A DNA stretch of 64,000 bases from NCBI GenBank assembly GCA_013178275.1, contig JABLWZ010000004.1, forward strand, positions 124,001 to 188,000, read 5' to 3'. Made by a program: the position numbers and the translations under genes. This DNA comes from Bacillota bacterium (GTDB lineage Bacteria > Bacillota > Ch66 > Ch109). Positions 9,591 to 17,429 of this stretch are shown piece after piece (position 1 is the stretch's first letter; every line of letters begins with the position of its first letter). Under the pieces are notes generated by a model that was not told where the DNA came from, did no database searches, and saw only the letters and a program-made list of their open reading frames with translations.

Positions 9591-9864
9591 GATTTCCCTC
9601 CTCGCATAGCCCTTAAAAAATTAATTACAGAAAAAAAAACGTAGAAAACAAAAGCCCCGTTTTGTCTTCTTCGGCAGGGACAGTGGCTAACCCCCTCCAA
9701 CCTTATCCTGCTGTCCCTCTAGACCCGTCACCCCCTTAAGCTCGACTTAAAAACTCCGCTTTTAAAAAAGCGCACAATTAGACTAGTTACCTTAATTCGC
9801 TAAATCTGAATCGTTTCCTGCTAACCAAAAGATTTTTTTACGCAATGATAATGTATACCAGGGG

Positions 9865-9884
9865 ACTTACTGGGTCGAGTAAGT
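9865..9884 (-). repeat. Stem-loop flanking dispersed element copy 2
   Basis: ACTTACT/AGTAAGT, a 7-bp stem with a 6-base loop. It lies immediately 3' (minus strand) of the CCTTAGTTGCACTT end of copy 2, matching the position of the inverted repeat after copy 1. Confidence 0.5.
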
Positions 9885-9888
9885 ACTG

Positions 9889-9943
9889 GTAAGTGCAACT
9901 AAGGTTCTCGCCTCCGTTGGACTTGGCGAAAACCAGGTTTTTC
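9889..9943 (-). repeat. Dispersed intergenic element, copy 2
   Basis: Read on the minus strand it begins GAAAAACCTGG, contains CGCCAAG and ends CCTTAGTTGCACTT, aligning with copy 1 at 3869-3930. Confidence 0.55.
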
Positions 9944-10049
9944 TAAAACAATCTTCTCGTGGTAAAATGTTGCTTAAAGTATTCACACCGCGAAGGAAGG
10001 GACGCACATGAAGTTTAGCGTCGAAGCGGCGGTCTTTAATGATAAAAGT

Positions 10050-10081
10050 GATTGGAGGGCCCGTTGCCCGGCCCTCCAATC
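10050..10081 (-). terminator. Terminator of the universal stress protein gene
   Basis: GATTGGAGGGCC and GGCCCTCCAATC form a perfect 12-bp stem with an 8-base loop, about 57 bases past the usp stop. The minus-strand continuation is ACTTTTATC. A second 8-bp hairpin (10107-10128) lies closer to the stop. Confidence 0.6.
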
Positions 10082-10137
10082 CTTACTGCGTCAGTTGAGT
10101 GGGAATGGGGACCAGCTGCCTGGTCCCCCTGCCTGGT

Positions 10138-10638
10138 TTACAGTTCGTAGAATTCTGGTGCCCGCGGTGGTGCCAGATCCCTGGGGACGGGATTGAATAC
10201 CATCACCGGGCAGCCCGCCTGGGCCAGGATCTTGCTGCTTACACTGCCCATCAGCACACCTTCCAGGTGATTCAGGCCACGGCTGCCGGTTATCACCAGG
10301 TCGTATCCACCGTCGGCGGTCAGGTGCAGGATAACTTCTTCGGGCTTACCGACCAGGATCTGGAGGTCGACCGCTACCCCCTCGGCCTCGAAGATATCCA
10401 GCACATGGGCCAGCTTGCCCTCGACCGCGAACCGGGTCTCCAGGGTGACCGGCCTGACGGTTTCGACTTCTACCCCGAATTCTCCCGGCCAGCGGGGCTT
10501 GCGCTCATTGGGTTCCAGAACCGCGTGCACCAGTGTGAGTCTGCCGATCAAACCGTTCTTTACCATTTCCGCTACATGCTCCGCAGTCTTTTCAGTTTCC
10601 GGGGTCGCGTCGATCGCCATTAAAACCTTCTTGTACAT
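10138..10638 (-). CDS. Universal stress protein (UspA family)
   Basis: A 166-residue cytoplasmic USP-fold protein. It shows the N-terminal MYKKVLMAIDATPETEKTA strand and the C-terminal nucleotide-binding signature GSRGLNHLEGVLMGSVSSKI followed by GCPVMVF, which matches the ATP-binding G-2x-G-9x-G-[ST] pattern. ATP binding is therefore likely. The start at 10638 follows AAAGGGG, and a longer in-frame extension to 10752 runs through the promoter, so it is rejected. A good sigma-A promoter lies upstream at 10694-10722. Confidence 0.9.
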   Translation of the reverse strand: MYKKVLMAIDATPETEKTAEHVAEMVKNGLIGRLTLVHAVLEPNERKPRWPGEFGVEVETVRPVTLETRFAVEGKLAHVLDIFEAEGVAVDLQILVGKPEEVILHLTADGGYDLVITGSRGLNHLEGVLMGSVSSKILAQAGCPVMVFNPVPRDLAPPRAPEFYEL

Positions 10639-10693
10639 CTTTAAACACCCCTTTCTTTTTATCAAAAATGCTCCGTACGTTTTTCTTGCTTTT

Positions 10694-10722
10694 AGTATAT
10701 GTCCGTGCCGGAAGTAAGTCAA
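10694..10722 (-). promoter_or_regulatory. Sigma-A type promoter of the usp gene
   Basis: On the minus strand, TTGACT (10722-10717) and TATACT (10699-10694) are separated by exactly 17 bases, ending about 55 bases before the usp ATG. Confidence 0.65.
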
Positions 10723-10890
10723 TATCAATTCCAAAATAGTATTATTGTGCAAAAAGTAATGTATTTAAAATTGATTGGTATATATAAACTTTTACGGTAA
10801 AAGGCAATAATACATTAAACAGAGAATATTCGGTTTATATCAAAGCTTAGTGTATTTATAATCACTATTGTTTTCCACCCCGAGGTAGGA
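10723..10890. other. AT-rich spacer between usp and HD-GYP genes
   Basis: Very AT-rich sequence between the usp promoter and the HD-GYP terminator. I see no open frame with a ribosome site and no structured element here. Confidence 0.4.
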
Positions 10891-10915
10891 AAAAAGAAAA
10901 CCCTGTGGAAAGGGT
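10891..10915 (-). terminator. Probable terminator of the HD-GYP gene
   Basis: ACCCT/AGGGT stem with a 6-base loop (10900-10915), followed on the minus strand by TTTCTTTTTT. It lies about 90 bases past the gene's stop. Confidence 0.5.
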
Positions 10916-11002
10916 CTGGTAAGGGATATATCTGGTTTTGGGGCTGAGTTCTCATTTCTGGTGAATTTTTCAAAAATGAGTTTTCAGACTATTTTACACC
11001 GC

Positions 11003-12109
11003 TCAACTGGTGCTCCATTCGATATTCCCCTTGCGGATCATCATCTCGGTGATAAACACTCCCTGGATCTTCTTAAGGTCGATGATGCTTTCCCCCACCT
11101 TGATCAAGGGCTGGCCGGGGTACTCGGCGTCGATGCGGACGATGCTCCCCTTGTGGCCGGTGTTCAGGGTGACCGGGGATCCGACGTAAAACTGGGAGAA
11201 CTGGTTGATAAAACTGGAGTAGATGCTGCTGTCGAATTTCCCGATCGATCGACTGATCTCCTCGAAGGCCTTGATCGGGGTCCTCTTTTCCTGATACACC
11301 CTCTCGGAGACGATTGCGTCAAAGGTGTCCGCGATGTTGATGATCTTGGCGTAGCGGTGTATGCCGCCCGAGACCAGTCCCAGGGGATAGCCCGAGCCGT
11401 CTTCCCGCTCGTGGTGCTGCAAAGCCGCGTGGGCGATGTCATGATGCTTCAGGTCCTCTTTTATGATGCGGTAGCCCAGGACCGGGTGCTGTTTGATGAT
11501 CTCGAACTCCCGGTCGTTCAGGGGGCCCGGTTTCTTCAGTATCTCGTCAGCGATCCTGGCTTTTCCGATGTCGTGCAGCAGTGCGGCCATGCTCACCTCG
11601 TTCAGTTCCTCCCGGGTCAGGGCGGAACTGCGGAAAAAGGTGGTGGCGATCACGCACACCCCGATAGAGTGCTCGTATGTATAGTTGTCTTTGCTGCGCA
11701 GACCCATCAGGTCTATGTAGATGTTTTTATTCTCTATTATCTGCTCGCTTATCTCCCTGACGATGCCCTGGGCAATGTCGACCGGGATAGGACGGCCGCG
11801 GGTCACTTCTTCCGCGATGTGCCTGGCTGAGTCGATGTTCTTTTTTATTACGGGGTTTCCCCCCAGAGTCATGGAGGGGGTGGGTATCGCTAAAGCGGTA
11901 CCGTGGCCATCGGCCGGGGCCGCCTCGGGCCGGTTCGGGTCATCGGTAGTAACCTGTACCGTTGTGATGCTTTCACGGGCAAGTCGGCTGATTATCGCCT
12001 GGTTGATGGTGGTCCCCCGGGCTATCAGGAGGGTGCCGGAGTTGGAGTAGATGTCCTGCGCCAGTTTGTCCCCCGGATATACGTCTTTGAGCCAAACTAT
12101 CTTCTTCAT
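11003..12109 (-). CDS. HD-GYP domain protein, probable c-di-GMP phosphodiesterase
   Basis: A 368-residue soluble protein. An N-terminal region of about 110 residues (IVWLKDVYPGDKLAQDIYSNSG...) resembles the domain preceding HD-GYP in many Firmicutes proteins. The HD-GYP domain follows, with HSIG near 147, LLHDIGKARI near 178, QHPVLGYRII, and HHEREDGSGYPLG near 230. All canonical metal-binding residues appear present, so hydrolysis of c-di-GMP is expected. Its ATG overlaps the stop of the upstream Gate-like gene (ATGA), so it is translationally coupled to it. It is one of several c-di-GMP genes in this window. Confidence 0.88.
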   Translation of the reverse strand: MKKIVWLKDVYPGDKLAQDIYSNSGTLLIARGTTINQAIISRLARESITTVQVTTDDPNRPEAAPADGHGTALAIPTPSMTLGGNPVIKKNIDSARHIAEEVTRGRPIPVDIAQGIVREISEQIIENKNIYIDLMGLRSKDNYTYEHSIGVCVIATTFFRSSALTREELNEVSMAALLHDIGKARIADEILKKPGPLNDREFEIIKQHPVLGYRIIKEDLKHHDIAHAALQHHEREDGSGYPLGLVSGGIHRYAKIINIADTFDAIVSERVYQEKRTPIKAFEEISRSIGKFDSSIYSSFINQFSQFYVGSPVTLNTGHKGSIVRIDAEYPGQPLIKVGESIIDLKKIQGVFITEMMIRKGNIEWSTS

Positions 12110-12468
12110 CGGTACCTCGGTAACGGTTTTTGTTTCCGATAATGCAGCATATTGTTTATTACGGCGAAGATCACCGCGATGATTGTCACCTGCTTGACCG
12201 ACAGCAGCCCGGAGTTTATGAGCGGGATGGTGACAGCGATCCCGGCGTAGAGGTTGACGAACACCCCCATGACGATCGCCAGCGCGGTTTCCCCCGGCAG
12301 ACCGAACAGGCCCAGAACCGGCTGGAAAGCGGCCGCCAGCATCCCCATCAGCGGGGTATACTGCAGTATGGTGACCACGAAGTAGATGGGGACGATCAGC
12401 TTAGAGAGCTGCCAGGTGGTGTCCAGCCCCTTCTTAATCCCCTGCTCGAGTGTCTTTTTCCAGTCGAT
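12106..12468 (-). CDS. Truncated nucleoside-recognition (Gate) domain-like membrane protein
   Basis: About 120 residues resembling the first two thirds of the small Gate/nucleoside-recognition proteins of Clostridia: WKKTLEQGIKKGLDTTW, LIVPIYFVV, LQYTPLM and GLFGLPGETALAIVMGV. The expected C-terminal segment (a HxLPVET-like motif) is absent; the frame instead ends in a basic tail at the HD-GYP start, overlapping it by 4 bases. No ATG, GTG or TTG lies upstream of the homologous region. The best SD (GGAGGGAG, 12474-12481) is followed at ideal spacing by ATC at 12468; CTG 12483 is an alternative. A GTG at 12378 would delete the conserved N-terminus. The frame overlaps the 3' end of the EamA gene. 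Confidence 0.5.
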   Translation of the reverse strand: MDWKKTLEQGIKKGLDTTWQLSKLIVPIYFVVTILQYTPLMGMLAAAFQPVLGLFGLPGETALAIVMGVFVNLYAGIAVTIPLINSGLLSVKQVTIIAVIFAVINNMLHYRKQKPLPRYR

Positions 12469-13354
12469 CTGATCTCCCTCCAGTCTTGATGCCGCTTGCG
12501 ACCAGCACCCCCAGGATGACCACCGCCCCCGAGACTATCTGCCCGAGGTTCACCGTCTCCTTCAGGAAGATCACGGCGCTGATCACGGAGACGACCGGGA
12601 CCAGGTTGATGTAGAGCCCCGCCTCCGAGGCGTCGGTGTGCAGCAGGGCGTAATTCCAGAGGAAGATCGGAAGGGCGGACGCGACCACCCCCAGGTAGAG
12701 GATGTTGCCCACGGTCAGCCAGCTGAGTGCGAGGTGGTAGTCCTTGAGTTCGTATGCCATCAGGGGAAGCATGAAGAGCATCCCAAAGAAGAAGGTGCCC
12801 AGGGTGGCGGTAACGGGATTGACCGAGAGGTTCAGCCGCTTGTTGAGCATGGTATAGGCAGCCCAGGCCAGGCAGCTCCCCAGCATCATCATGTTGCCCA
12901 GGAACGGCCGGCTGCCGCCCGTGATGTCGCCGCTGACCATGATGATGCCCACTACCCCGGCGATGGACAGGAAAATCCCCACGGCACGGATGGCGCTGAC
13001 CCGTTCGCGCAGGAATATCACCGAGCAGAGGGCGATGATCGCGGGTATCCCCCCCTGGATCAGTGAGCCGGCGGAAACGCTGGTGAAGTAGAGGCCCCAG
13101 TTCTGCAGGGCGAAGTAGAGGAAGGCCCCGGTGAACCCCATCCAGGCCAGTCCCTTCCACCCGACTCCCTGCCCCCGCTGGGGGTCTCGGTAGTAGAAGG
13201 GAAGCAGCACCAGGTTAGCCAGCAGGAACCGTAAAAAGGCCAGGGTCCCCGGCGGGACCTGGCTGATGGCCTGTTTGGTAGAGACGTAGGTGGAACTCCA
13301 GATGAGTACGGCGCCCAGCAGCGCCGCCAGTGCGCGTCGGCGGTTGTCGTCCAT
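12434..13354 (-). CDS. EamA/DMT family transporter
   Basis: A 306-residue ten-span membrane protein built from two EamA repeats. The first starts ALLGAVLIWSSTYVSTKQA with LAFLRFLLANLVLLPF; the second starts LGSCLAWAAYTMLNKRL. Both end in the family's GGxxIxxGV-like segments (SIAGVVGIIMV, VSGAVVILGVLVASG). Members export amino acids or other metabolites; the substrate cannot be read from sequence. Start 13354 has AGGGAGAACC upstream. It is followed with overlap by the Gate-like and HD-GYP genes, which probably share its transcript. Confidence 0.88.
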   Translation of the reverse strand: MDDNRRRALAALLGAVLIWSSTYVSTKQAISQVPPGTLAFLRFLLANLVLLPFYYRDPQRGQGVGWKGLAWMGFTGAFLYFALQNWGLYFTSVSAGSLIQGGIPAIIALCSVIFLRERVSAIRAVGIFLSIAGVVGIIMVSGDITGGSRPFLGNMMMLGSCLAWAAYTMLNKRLNLSVNPVTATLGTFFFGMLFMLPLMAYELKDYHLALSWLTVGNILYLGVVASALPIFLWNYALLHTDASEAGLYINLVPVVSVISAVIFLKETVNLGQIVSGAVVILGVLVASGIKTGGRSDRLEKDTRAGD

Positions 13355-13504
13355 TTCAGCGGTTCTCCCTTTGCGTTGATAGCTCACCGATCCGTTCCAG
13401 GGTGAGGGCGCGGCCGGCGGCACGGTCATTCACCAACTGGTAAGACCGGGAATATGATGGTACAGTTATAAGGCGGTCAAAAACGGTTACAAGGAGCATG
13501 AGAT

Positions 13505-13705
13505 ATGTACCAAGGGCCTTCAACACTGCAGCCGCGGATCCTGGTCTCCTGGATCCTGGTCTTCATCTCCGTTCTGGAGACACTGGGCCTGATAGCCAGT
13601 CCTACCCAGCGCAGCAGCGGAGGCGGCGGAGGCGGCAGCAGGACCAGCGGTTTCGGCCGGCCAACGCCCTTCCCACTCCCGGTCCGGCGCCGGGGCGGCG
13701 GCTGA
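13505..13705 (+). CDS. Small membrane protein with Gly-rich C-terminus (66 aa)
   Basis: Encodes a 66-residue protein with one hydrophobic span (ILVSWILVFISVLETLGLIA) followed by a glycine/proline/arginine-rich tail containing SSGGGGGG and ending VRRRGGG. AAGGAG lies eight bases before the ATG, which supports this frame over the overlapping frame starting at 13498. No family is recognised. It is monocistronic and divergent from the EamA gene. Confidence 0.55.
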   Translation: MYQGPSTLQPRILVSWILVFISVLETLGLIASPTQRSSGGGGGGSRTSGFGRPTPFPLPVRRRGGG

Positions 13706-13783
13706 AGGTAAGCAAAAAGGCTGGCGGTCCGCCAAGCCCCTGGTTCAAAATAGTCTTGGCCCGGGTTATATATTTATAATATA

Positions 13784-13832
13784 GAAAAACCTGGCTGCCG
13801 CCAAGACCCGGCTGAGACGGCAGCCATAGTCG
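13784..13832 (+). repeat. Dispersed intergenic element, copy 3
   Basis: Begins GAAAAACCTGGCTGCCGCCAAG, like copies 1 and 2, then has a GGCTG...CGGCAGCC arm. It lacks the TTGCACTT end seen in the other two. Confidence 0.45.
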
Positions 13833-13870
13833 TGAGTTCCTGAGGCCTTACAGGTATTCCAGGGCCAAAA

Positions 13871-13898
13871 TAAAAATCCCCCTCGGTGAGGGGGATTT
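13871..13898 (-). terminator. Rho-independent terminator of the zinc-ribbon gene
   Basis: AAATCCCCC/GGGGGATTT stem with a short loop; on the minus strand it is followed by TTATTTT. It lies 12 bases past the stop at 13910. Confidence 0.85.
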
Positions 13899-13909
13899 GA
13901 ATTTCCGGC

Positions 13910-14212
13910 TTAGTAGCTGGAAGCCTGGTTGCGGAAGCATTCCGCACAGTATACCGGGCGGTCGCCACGGGGACGGAACGGCACCTGGGCCTCGTTCCCA
14001 CAAGCGCTGCATTCTACGGTAAACATTTCCCGCTCCGACCTCTGGAAACCAGAATTCCTGGAAGACATTCTTTTCCGGGCCTGACGGCATTCAGGGCAAC
14101 GCCCCGGGAGATTGGTGAAACCCTTCTCCGCGAAGAATTCCTGTTCTCCTACGGTGAAAACGAAATCGTTTCCACAGTCCTTACAAGTTAGGATCTTTTC
14201 TTCGAATGACAT
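13910..14212 (-). CDS. Zinc-ribbon protein with four CxxC motifs
   Basis: A 100-residue protein with two pairs of CxxC motifs: CKDCG and CPECR in the first half, CSACG and CAECF in the second. Each pair can hold one zinc. The first half matches the probable zinc-ribbon family found in many small Firmicutes proteins (FVFTVGEQEFFAEKGF is characteristic). It may bind nucleic acid or protein, but the role is unknown. The start at 14212 is preferred over the ATG two codons earlier because GGAGG lies nine bases upstream. It has its own terminator at 13871-13898. Confidence 0.8.
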   Translation of the reverse strand: MSFEEKILTCKDCGNDFVFTVGEQEFFAEKGFTNLPGRCPECRQARKRMSSRNSGFQRSEREMFTVECSACGNEAQVPFRPRGDRPVYCAECFRNQASSY

Positions 14213-14450
14213 TCGCATGAACCTCCTTTCTGGAAATGACTCCTCCTGTACCTAACCGTCCTGTACGCCTCACCAGAAAGGTTCGCGAACATCCGGATTA
14301 ACCAAGAAGGCAACGATTTAATTTTATCACTTGCTAAGGCGTCTGTAAAGGTCATTTCAAGTAGAAATATGTTAAATTACTAAAATCTGTTTCGGTTGAG
14401 TTTGATTATCGGTTGCCCTGATTGTCCAAGGGCCTCTAGGCTTGTAATCC

Positions 14451-14720
14451 TCAGCAGCTGGAAACCAGGCCCGGCGCGAGGGTGGTGAAGTCCCGCTCGG
14501 CCCGTTTGCAGACGATGGTGTAGTAAGCCTGGGACACGAAGCTTTCTGCGAAGGTCAGGGTATCGGCCTTCTCCCCGGCGATGCAGAGCCCCACCGCCTT
14601 GGTCATCAGCTCCAGGGTATAGTACAGGTCGTTTTCTCCCTCGAGTCGGGGCTTGGTGGCGAGATACTGGATCTCATCCGCCATCTGTATTATTCTTTTT
14701 CTCCGTTCCTCCTGATTCAT
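14451..14720 (-). CDS. Small protein of a tandem paralogous pair, copy A (89 aa)
   Basis: An 89-residue acidic/helical protein of unknown function. It is clearly paralogous to the gene at 15241-15516: both have R-x-K/R-x-I-x-QM-x-DEI-x-YL-x-TKP near the start, then DL-Y-LE-MTKAVGL. No known domain or catalytic motif was recognised. GGGGAGG lies upstream of the ATG. The upstream leader also resembles that of copy B, so the duplication includes regulatory sequence. Confidence 0.7.
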   Translation of the reverse strand: MNQEERRKRIIQMADEIQYLATKPRLEGENDLYYTLELMTKAVGLCIAGEKADTLTFAESFVSQAYYTIVCKRAERDFTTLAPGLVSSC

Positions 14721-15153
14721 TATAACCGCCTCCCCTTAAAAACCGGATTCAAACGCTAAAGGGCAGGCGCCGCGGTCCTTTCAGGAGCCGGTCCTACCCT
14801 TTCCGCTCAGCGGGTAACGCAATCCCGCATCCCCCCTTTATTATCTTTTTTCTACATCCGGGCCGCTGACCCCGCCTTCAGGCCCCAATCGGCCAAAACC
14901 CCTGCCTGACGGTCCCCGAAGTACCGTTCTCTCCTGGCGAAACGGTAGTCTCCTTTCATTATATATTCCACATATTCCACTTTTAATTTAAAAAAACAAG
15001 TATAAAGAGTGATTATCACCTCAGGGCCTGCGAGTCTTCTCAGGGTCCACCCCGGCGCCGGCACCCCGGCGTTTCCCAGGTCACTATTAATATATGCGGT
15101 CTCCCATACGCTGTTGAATCTGTTTGGCTTGATCCTGACCACCCGAAAAGAAG
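14721..15153 (-). promoter_or_regulatory. Leader of paralog A
   Basis: A gene-free stretch upstream of paralog A. The leader word GCCTGCCCTTT near 14760, and a GGTCAGC(G/A)GCCCG word near 14870, recur in the leader of paralog B (15550-15660). A minus-strand frame at 14852-15142 is not supported as a gene. Confidence 0.4.
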
Positions 15154-15207
15154 AACCTCAGCGGGACCTCTACTGCGAATAAGGGGGCGGATGGTCCCGC
15201 TGAGGTT
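15154..15207 (-). terminator. Terminator-type repeat downstream of paralog B
   Basis: AACCTCAGCGGGACC (15154-15168) pairs perfectly with GGTCCCGCTGAGGTT (15193-15207); 15 bp, 24-base loop, followed on the minus strand by CTTCTTTT. A diverged copy is at 15919-15976. The flanking CGCGAAGTGAGATGGGA is also shared. Confidence 0.75.
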
Positions 15208-15240
15208 TAACCTCGGCCGCGAAGTGAGATGGGAGCTGTC

Positions 15241-15516
15241 CTAATCGCCGAGTATCCAGGACGGCAGGGTGACATAATCATTCTCCGCGTGCTTTTGGAC
15301 TGTTACCCGGTACGCCTGGGCCACGTTGTTTTCGATCAATTCCAGGTTGTGCGGGGCCTCGTCCCCCTCGGTGAAAAGCCCCACCGCCTTGGTCATCACC
15401 TCCAGGGCATAAATCAGATCGTGCTCCCGGTCGGGAAAATGCGGTTTGGTAACCAGGTACCCGATCTCATCCACCATCTGCTGGATCCTCTTTACCCTTT
15501 CCGTATCAGTGAACAT
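15241..15516 (-). CDS. Small protein of a tandem paralogous pair, copy B (91 aa)
   Basis: A 91-residue protein paralogous to 14451-14720 (shared DEI-YL-TKP and ALEVMTKAVGL/TLELMTKAVGL blocks, plus similar C-terminal AQAYRVTV/SQAYYTIV). Function unknown; predicted soluble and helical. AAAGGAGAG precedes the ATG. The gene is bounded 5' by a leader hairpin (15550-15594) and 3' by the repeated terminator at 15154-15207, so it is an independent transcription unit. Confidence 0.75.
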   Translation of the reverse strand: MFTDTERVKRIQQMVDEIGYLVTKPHFPDREHDLIYALEVMTKAVGLFTEGDEAPHNLELIENNVAQAYRVTVQKHAENDYVTLPSWILGD

Positions 15517-15549
15517 CTTGAGCCATCTCTCCTTTCATGAAGAATACCA

Positions 15550-15594
15550 AAGGGCAGGCACTGCAATCCTTTTTTCGAAATCAGGCCTGCCCTT
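15550..15594 (-). promoter_or_regulatory. Leader hairpin of paralog B
   Basis: AAGGGCAGGC and GCCTGCCCTT form a 10-bp stem around a 25-base loop, ending about 34 bases before the paralog B start. Half of the stem (GCCTGCCCTTT) is conserved in the leader of paralog A. The stretch 15595-15918 shows nothing further I can assign. Confidence 0.45.
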
Positions 15595-15918
15595 CACTAT
15601 CCGGATGTACAAAAATATTGTACCTACCACCTTCTTTCCAGCCTTTGGGCCGGGCTGCTGACCTCGTTTTACCAACAACAACCCGCATATCTAAACACCC
15701 TTAATACCCGGTAGGCGTCAGCGAACCGGTAGACCTCGATTATCCTTCGGGCCTTTATAGGTCTCCAACCAGTTGTCAGTTCCAAGATGGATTCCAGGCA
15801 GGTGCTGGGGCAGTCGAGTTAGCGATGGTTTTCAGGGTCCTCGCGGTATTAATGTAAATTTTTACCGTCTCTTACATTATATTCCAATTATACCGGTTGA
15901 GCCAGTACTTTGAGAAAC

Positions 15919-15976
15919 AAAACCTCAGCAGGACCTCTACTACGAATAAGGGAGCGAGATGGTCCCGCTGAGGTTT
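15919..15976 (-). terminator. Second copy of the terminator-type repeat
   Basis: AAACCTCAGC-GGACC and GGTCC-GCTGAGGTTT arms with one mismatch, followed on the minus strand by TGTTTCTC. It serves the VirD4-like gene at 16112. Sequence similarity to 15154-15240 extends beyond the stem, through CCTCG-CCGCGAAGTGAGATGGGA. Confidence 0.65.
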
Positions 15977-16111
15977 ATTTCAGAGTACCTCGACCGCGAA
16001 GTGAGATGGGAACTGCCGATCAGCGTTTAGTCAGCGAAGGCGGCAGGAGTGTTTCAGGTATAAAGAGGTCCTCTGTTTTTCAAGATCGTCTGGTATACAT
16101 CCCCGATCCGG

Positions 16112-16993
16112 CTATACTATTCCGTGCAGCGGCTTTTTTTCGACTATCTCCGGCAGCCCCGGTATCCGGTCGATATGGTGCTCAGTGTCGTCGAGGAAGA
16201 CCGAGACCGCCACCGAAAGCCGGCCCCCGGTCTGGTCCGCGGTATCGTAGAGACGGCGGAGCAGGAAAGCAGTCATCAGGCTGACCACCTTTTTGTTGCA
16301 GAAGTCAAGTATCAAGGGGGTCTGGACGAAAACCGCCGTCTTCTCCCGGCCCAGCCGGGTGAAATCGATCAGGTTATCCATGGCGTTGAAGCTCTCGTAC
16401 TTGTTAAGACGGCTCAGCTTGGAAATAAGGTTCTCGCTGGCCTTGTCGATATCCGAGATAGGCAGCGAGGTCAGCCAGTGCTTAAGGATAGAGCACTCGT
16501 CCGAGGTGAACCGGCCGTCCTCGTACAGGTCCTCGAAGATGGAGATGATGTTCTCCTTGGCCAGGTTCAGGAGGCTCAGCATAGTGTTTATCTTCTGGGG
16601 AAAGGCCCCCGATTTGACGATGTGCACCAGCGACTTGAGGAGCATCGACTCCAGTCCCGCCAGCAGGTTGAACTCCACGTGGTTGTTCTTTACTATTCCA
16701 GAAACAAACAACTCCATCTCGGAGTTGTCCCTGATTTCTATGATCGGGTTCCAGTTCACGATCGACTCGTTGAAATTCAGGGTCCGGGCATCAGCATAAG
16801 AGGCGTTCAGAACCAGCACCTCATAACCCCTTTCCCGCAGCTTCCCGGCAAGCTGGCGGTAGGTCTCGCCCGCGGCATCCAGGGCCACCACGCTCTTACC
16901 CTCGGTGACCGCAACCTCTATCTTGGCCCACTGTACTCTCTGTTCGGGCCTCAGAATGTTCATCATCTCCGGGCTAATCTCTTGCATCAGCAT
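16112..16993 (-). CDS. Degenerate, truncated VirD4/TraG-like coupling-protein derivative
   Basis: A 293-residue protein whose layout follows the NTPase domain of VirD4/TraG type IV coupling proteins. VVALDAAGETYRQLAGKLRERGYEVLVLN corresponds to the segment around DPKGE, FNESIVNWNPI to the N-P motif, and VSVFLDDTEHHIDRIPGLPEI to the Walker B/LDEFANIGKIP segment. There is no Walker A loop and no N-terminal membrane anchor, and the protein ends right after the Walker B region. ATP hydrolysis is therefore unlikely. GGAGGAGG precedes ATG 16993. No conjugation genes are nearby. Function unknown. Confidence 0.55.
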   Translation of the reverse strand: MLMQEISPEMMNILRPEQRVQWAKIEVAVTEGKSVVALDAAGETYRQLAGKLRERGYEVLVLNASYADARTLNFNESIVNWNPIIEIRDNSEMELFVSGIVKNNHVEFNLLAGLESMLLKSLVHIVKSGAFPQKINTMLSLLNLAKENIISIFEDLYEDGRFTSDECSILKHWLTSLPISDIDKASENLISKLSRLNKYESFNAMDNLIDFTRLGREKTAVFVQTPLILDFCNKKVVSLMTAFLLRRLYDTADQTGGRLSVAVSVFLDDTEHHIDRIPGLPEIVEKKPLHGIV

Positions 16994-17429
16994 CCCAGTA
17001 TCCTCCTCCCGCAAACCGGTAAACCAGCAACCTGGCTCCTATATCTCCAGTACTTTATTTCCTAGTACGATTTAATCCCAGGTTCAACTCGTCAGAGATT
17101 CCATTGGCAGTTTGTAAATCATCATCGATTCGGCAACCACCCCTTTACCCAAAACGCTGTATGCAATGTACAGTCTCCCTTTGTATTTTATTATATACTA
17201 AATGTTCCAATTGTGCTAGTGCTTTCTATCACATTTGGAAGATATTTTTTTGACTCGTCCAAAAATTCAAAGATTTTCCGACAATTCGAGCCTGGCGTTC
17301 TTTTCCCGCTGCGGCTAAATCATGTCACAATATCCTATTTACAGGGAGGATATCCCGCTATCGAAATCGAACTTTTTATATAACCAGGTTAAGATTATGC
17401 ACAGCATCAGCGCAAAGGGGGGTCAAGAA
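16994..17429. promoter_or_regulatory. Divergent intergenic region
   Basis: AT-rich spacer between two divergent genes. A minus-strand TATAAT (17195-17190) could serve the VirD4-like gene, but no matching -35 box is clear. No structured element was identified. Confidence 0.3.

Larger units (their letters stand above)
9591..10049 (-). promoter_or_regulatory. livK upstream/leader region with a possible hairpin
   Basis: A gene-free stretch ahead of livK. On the minus strand it contains AGGGACAG/CTGTCCCT arms (9676-9683 and 9711-9718) around a 27-base loop. A T-run of nine (9631-9639) follows about 40 bases further on, so an attenuator-like leader is possible. No known riboswitch class was recognised. 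It also holds dispersed element copy 2 (9889-9943). No convincing -35/-10 pair was found. Confidence 0.3.

Noticed and set aside
10008..10196. 62-codon plus-strand frame beginning MKFSVEAAVF
   Set aside because: Runs through two terminator hairpins and into the 3' end of the usp gene on the other strand.
14852..15142. 96-codon minus-strand frame in the leader of paralog A
   Set aside because: No ribosome site, compositionally non-coding, and overlaps sequence better explained as leader.
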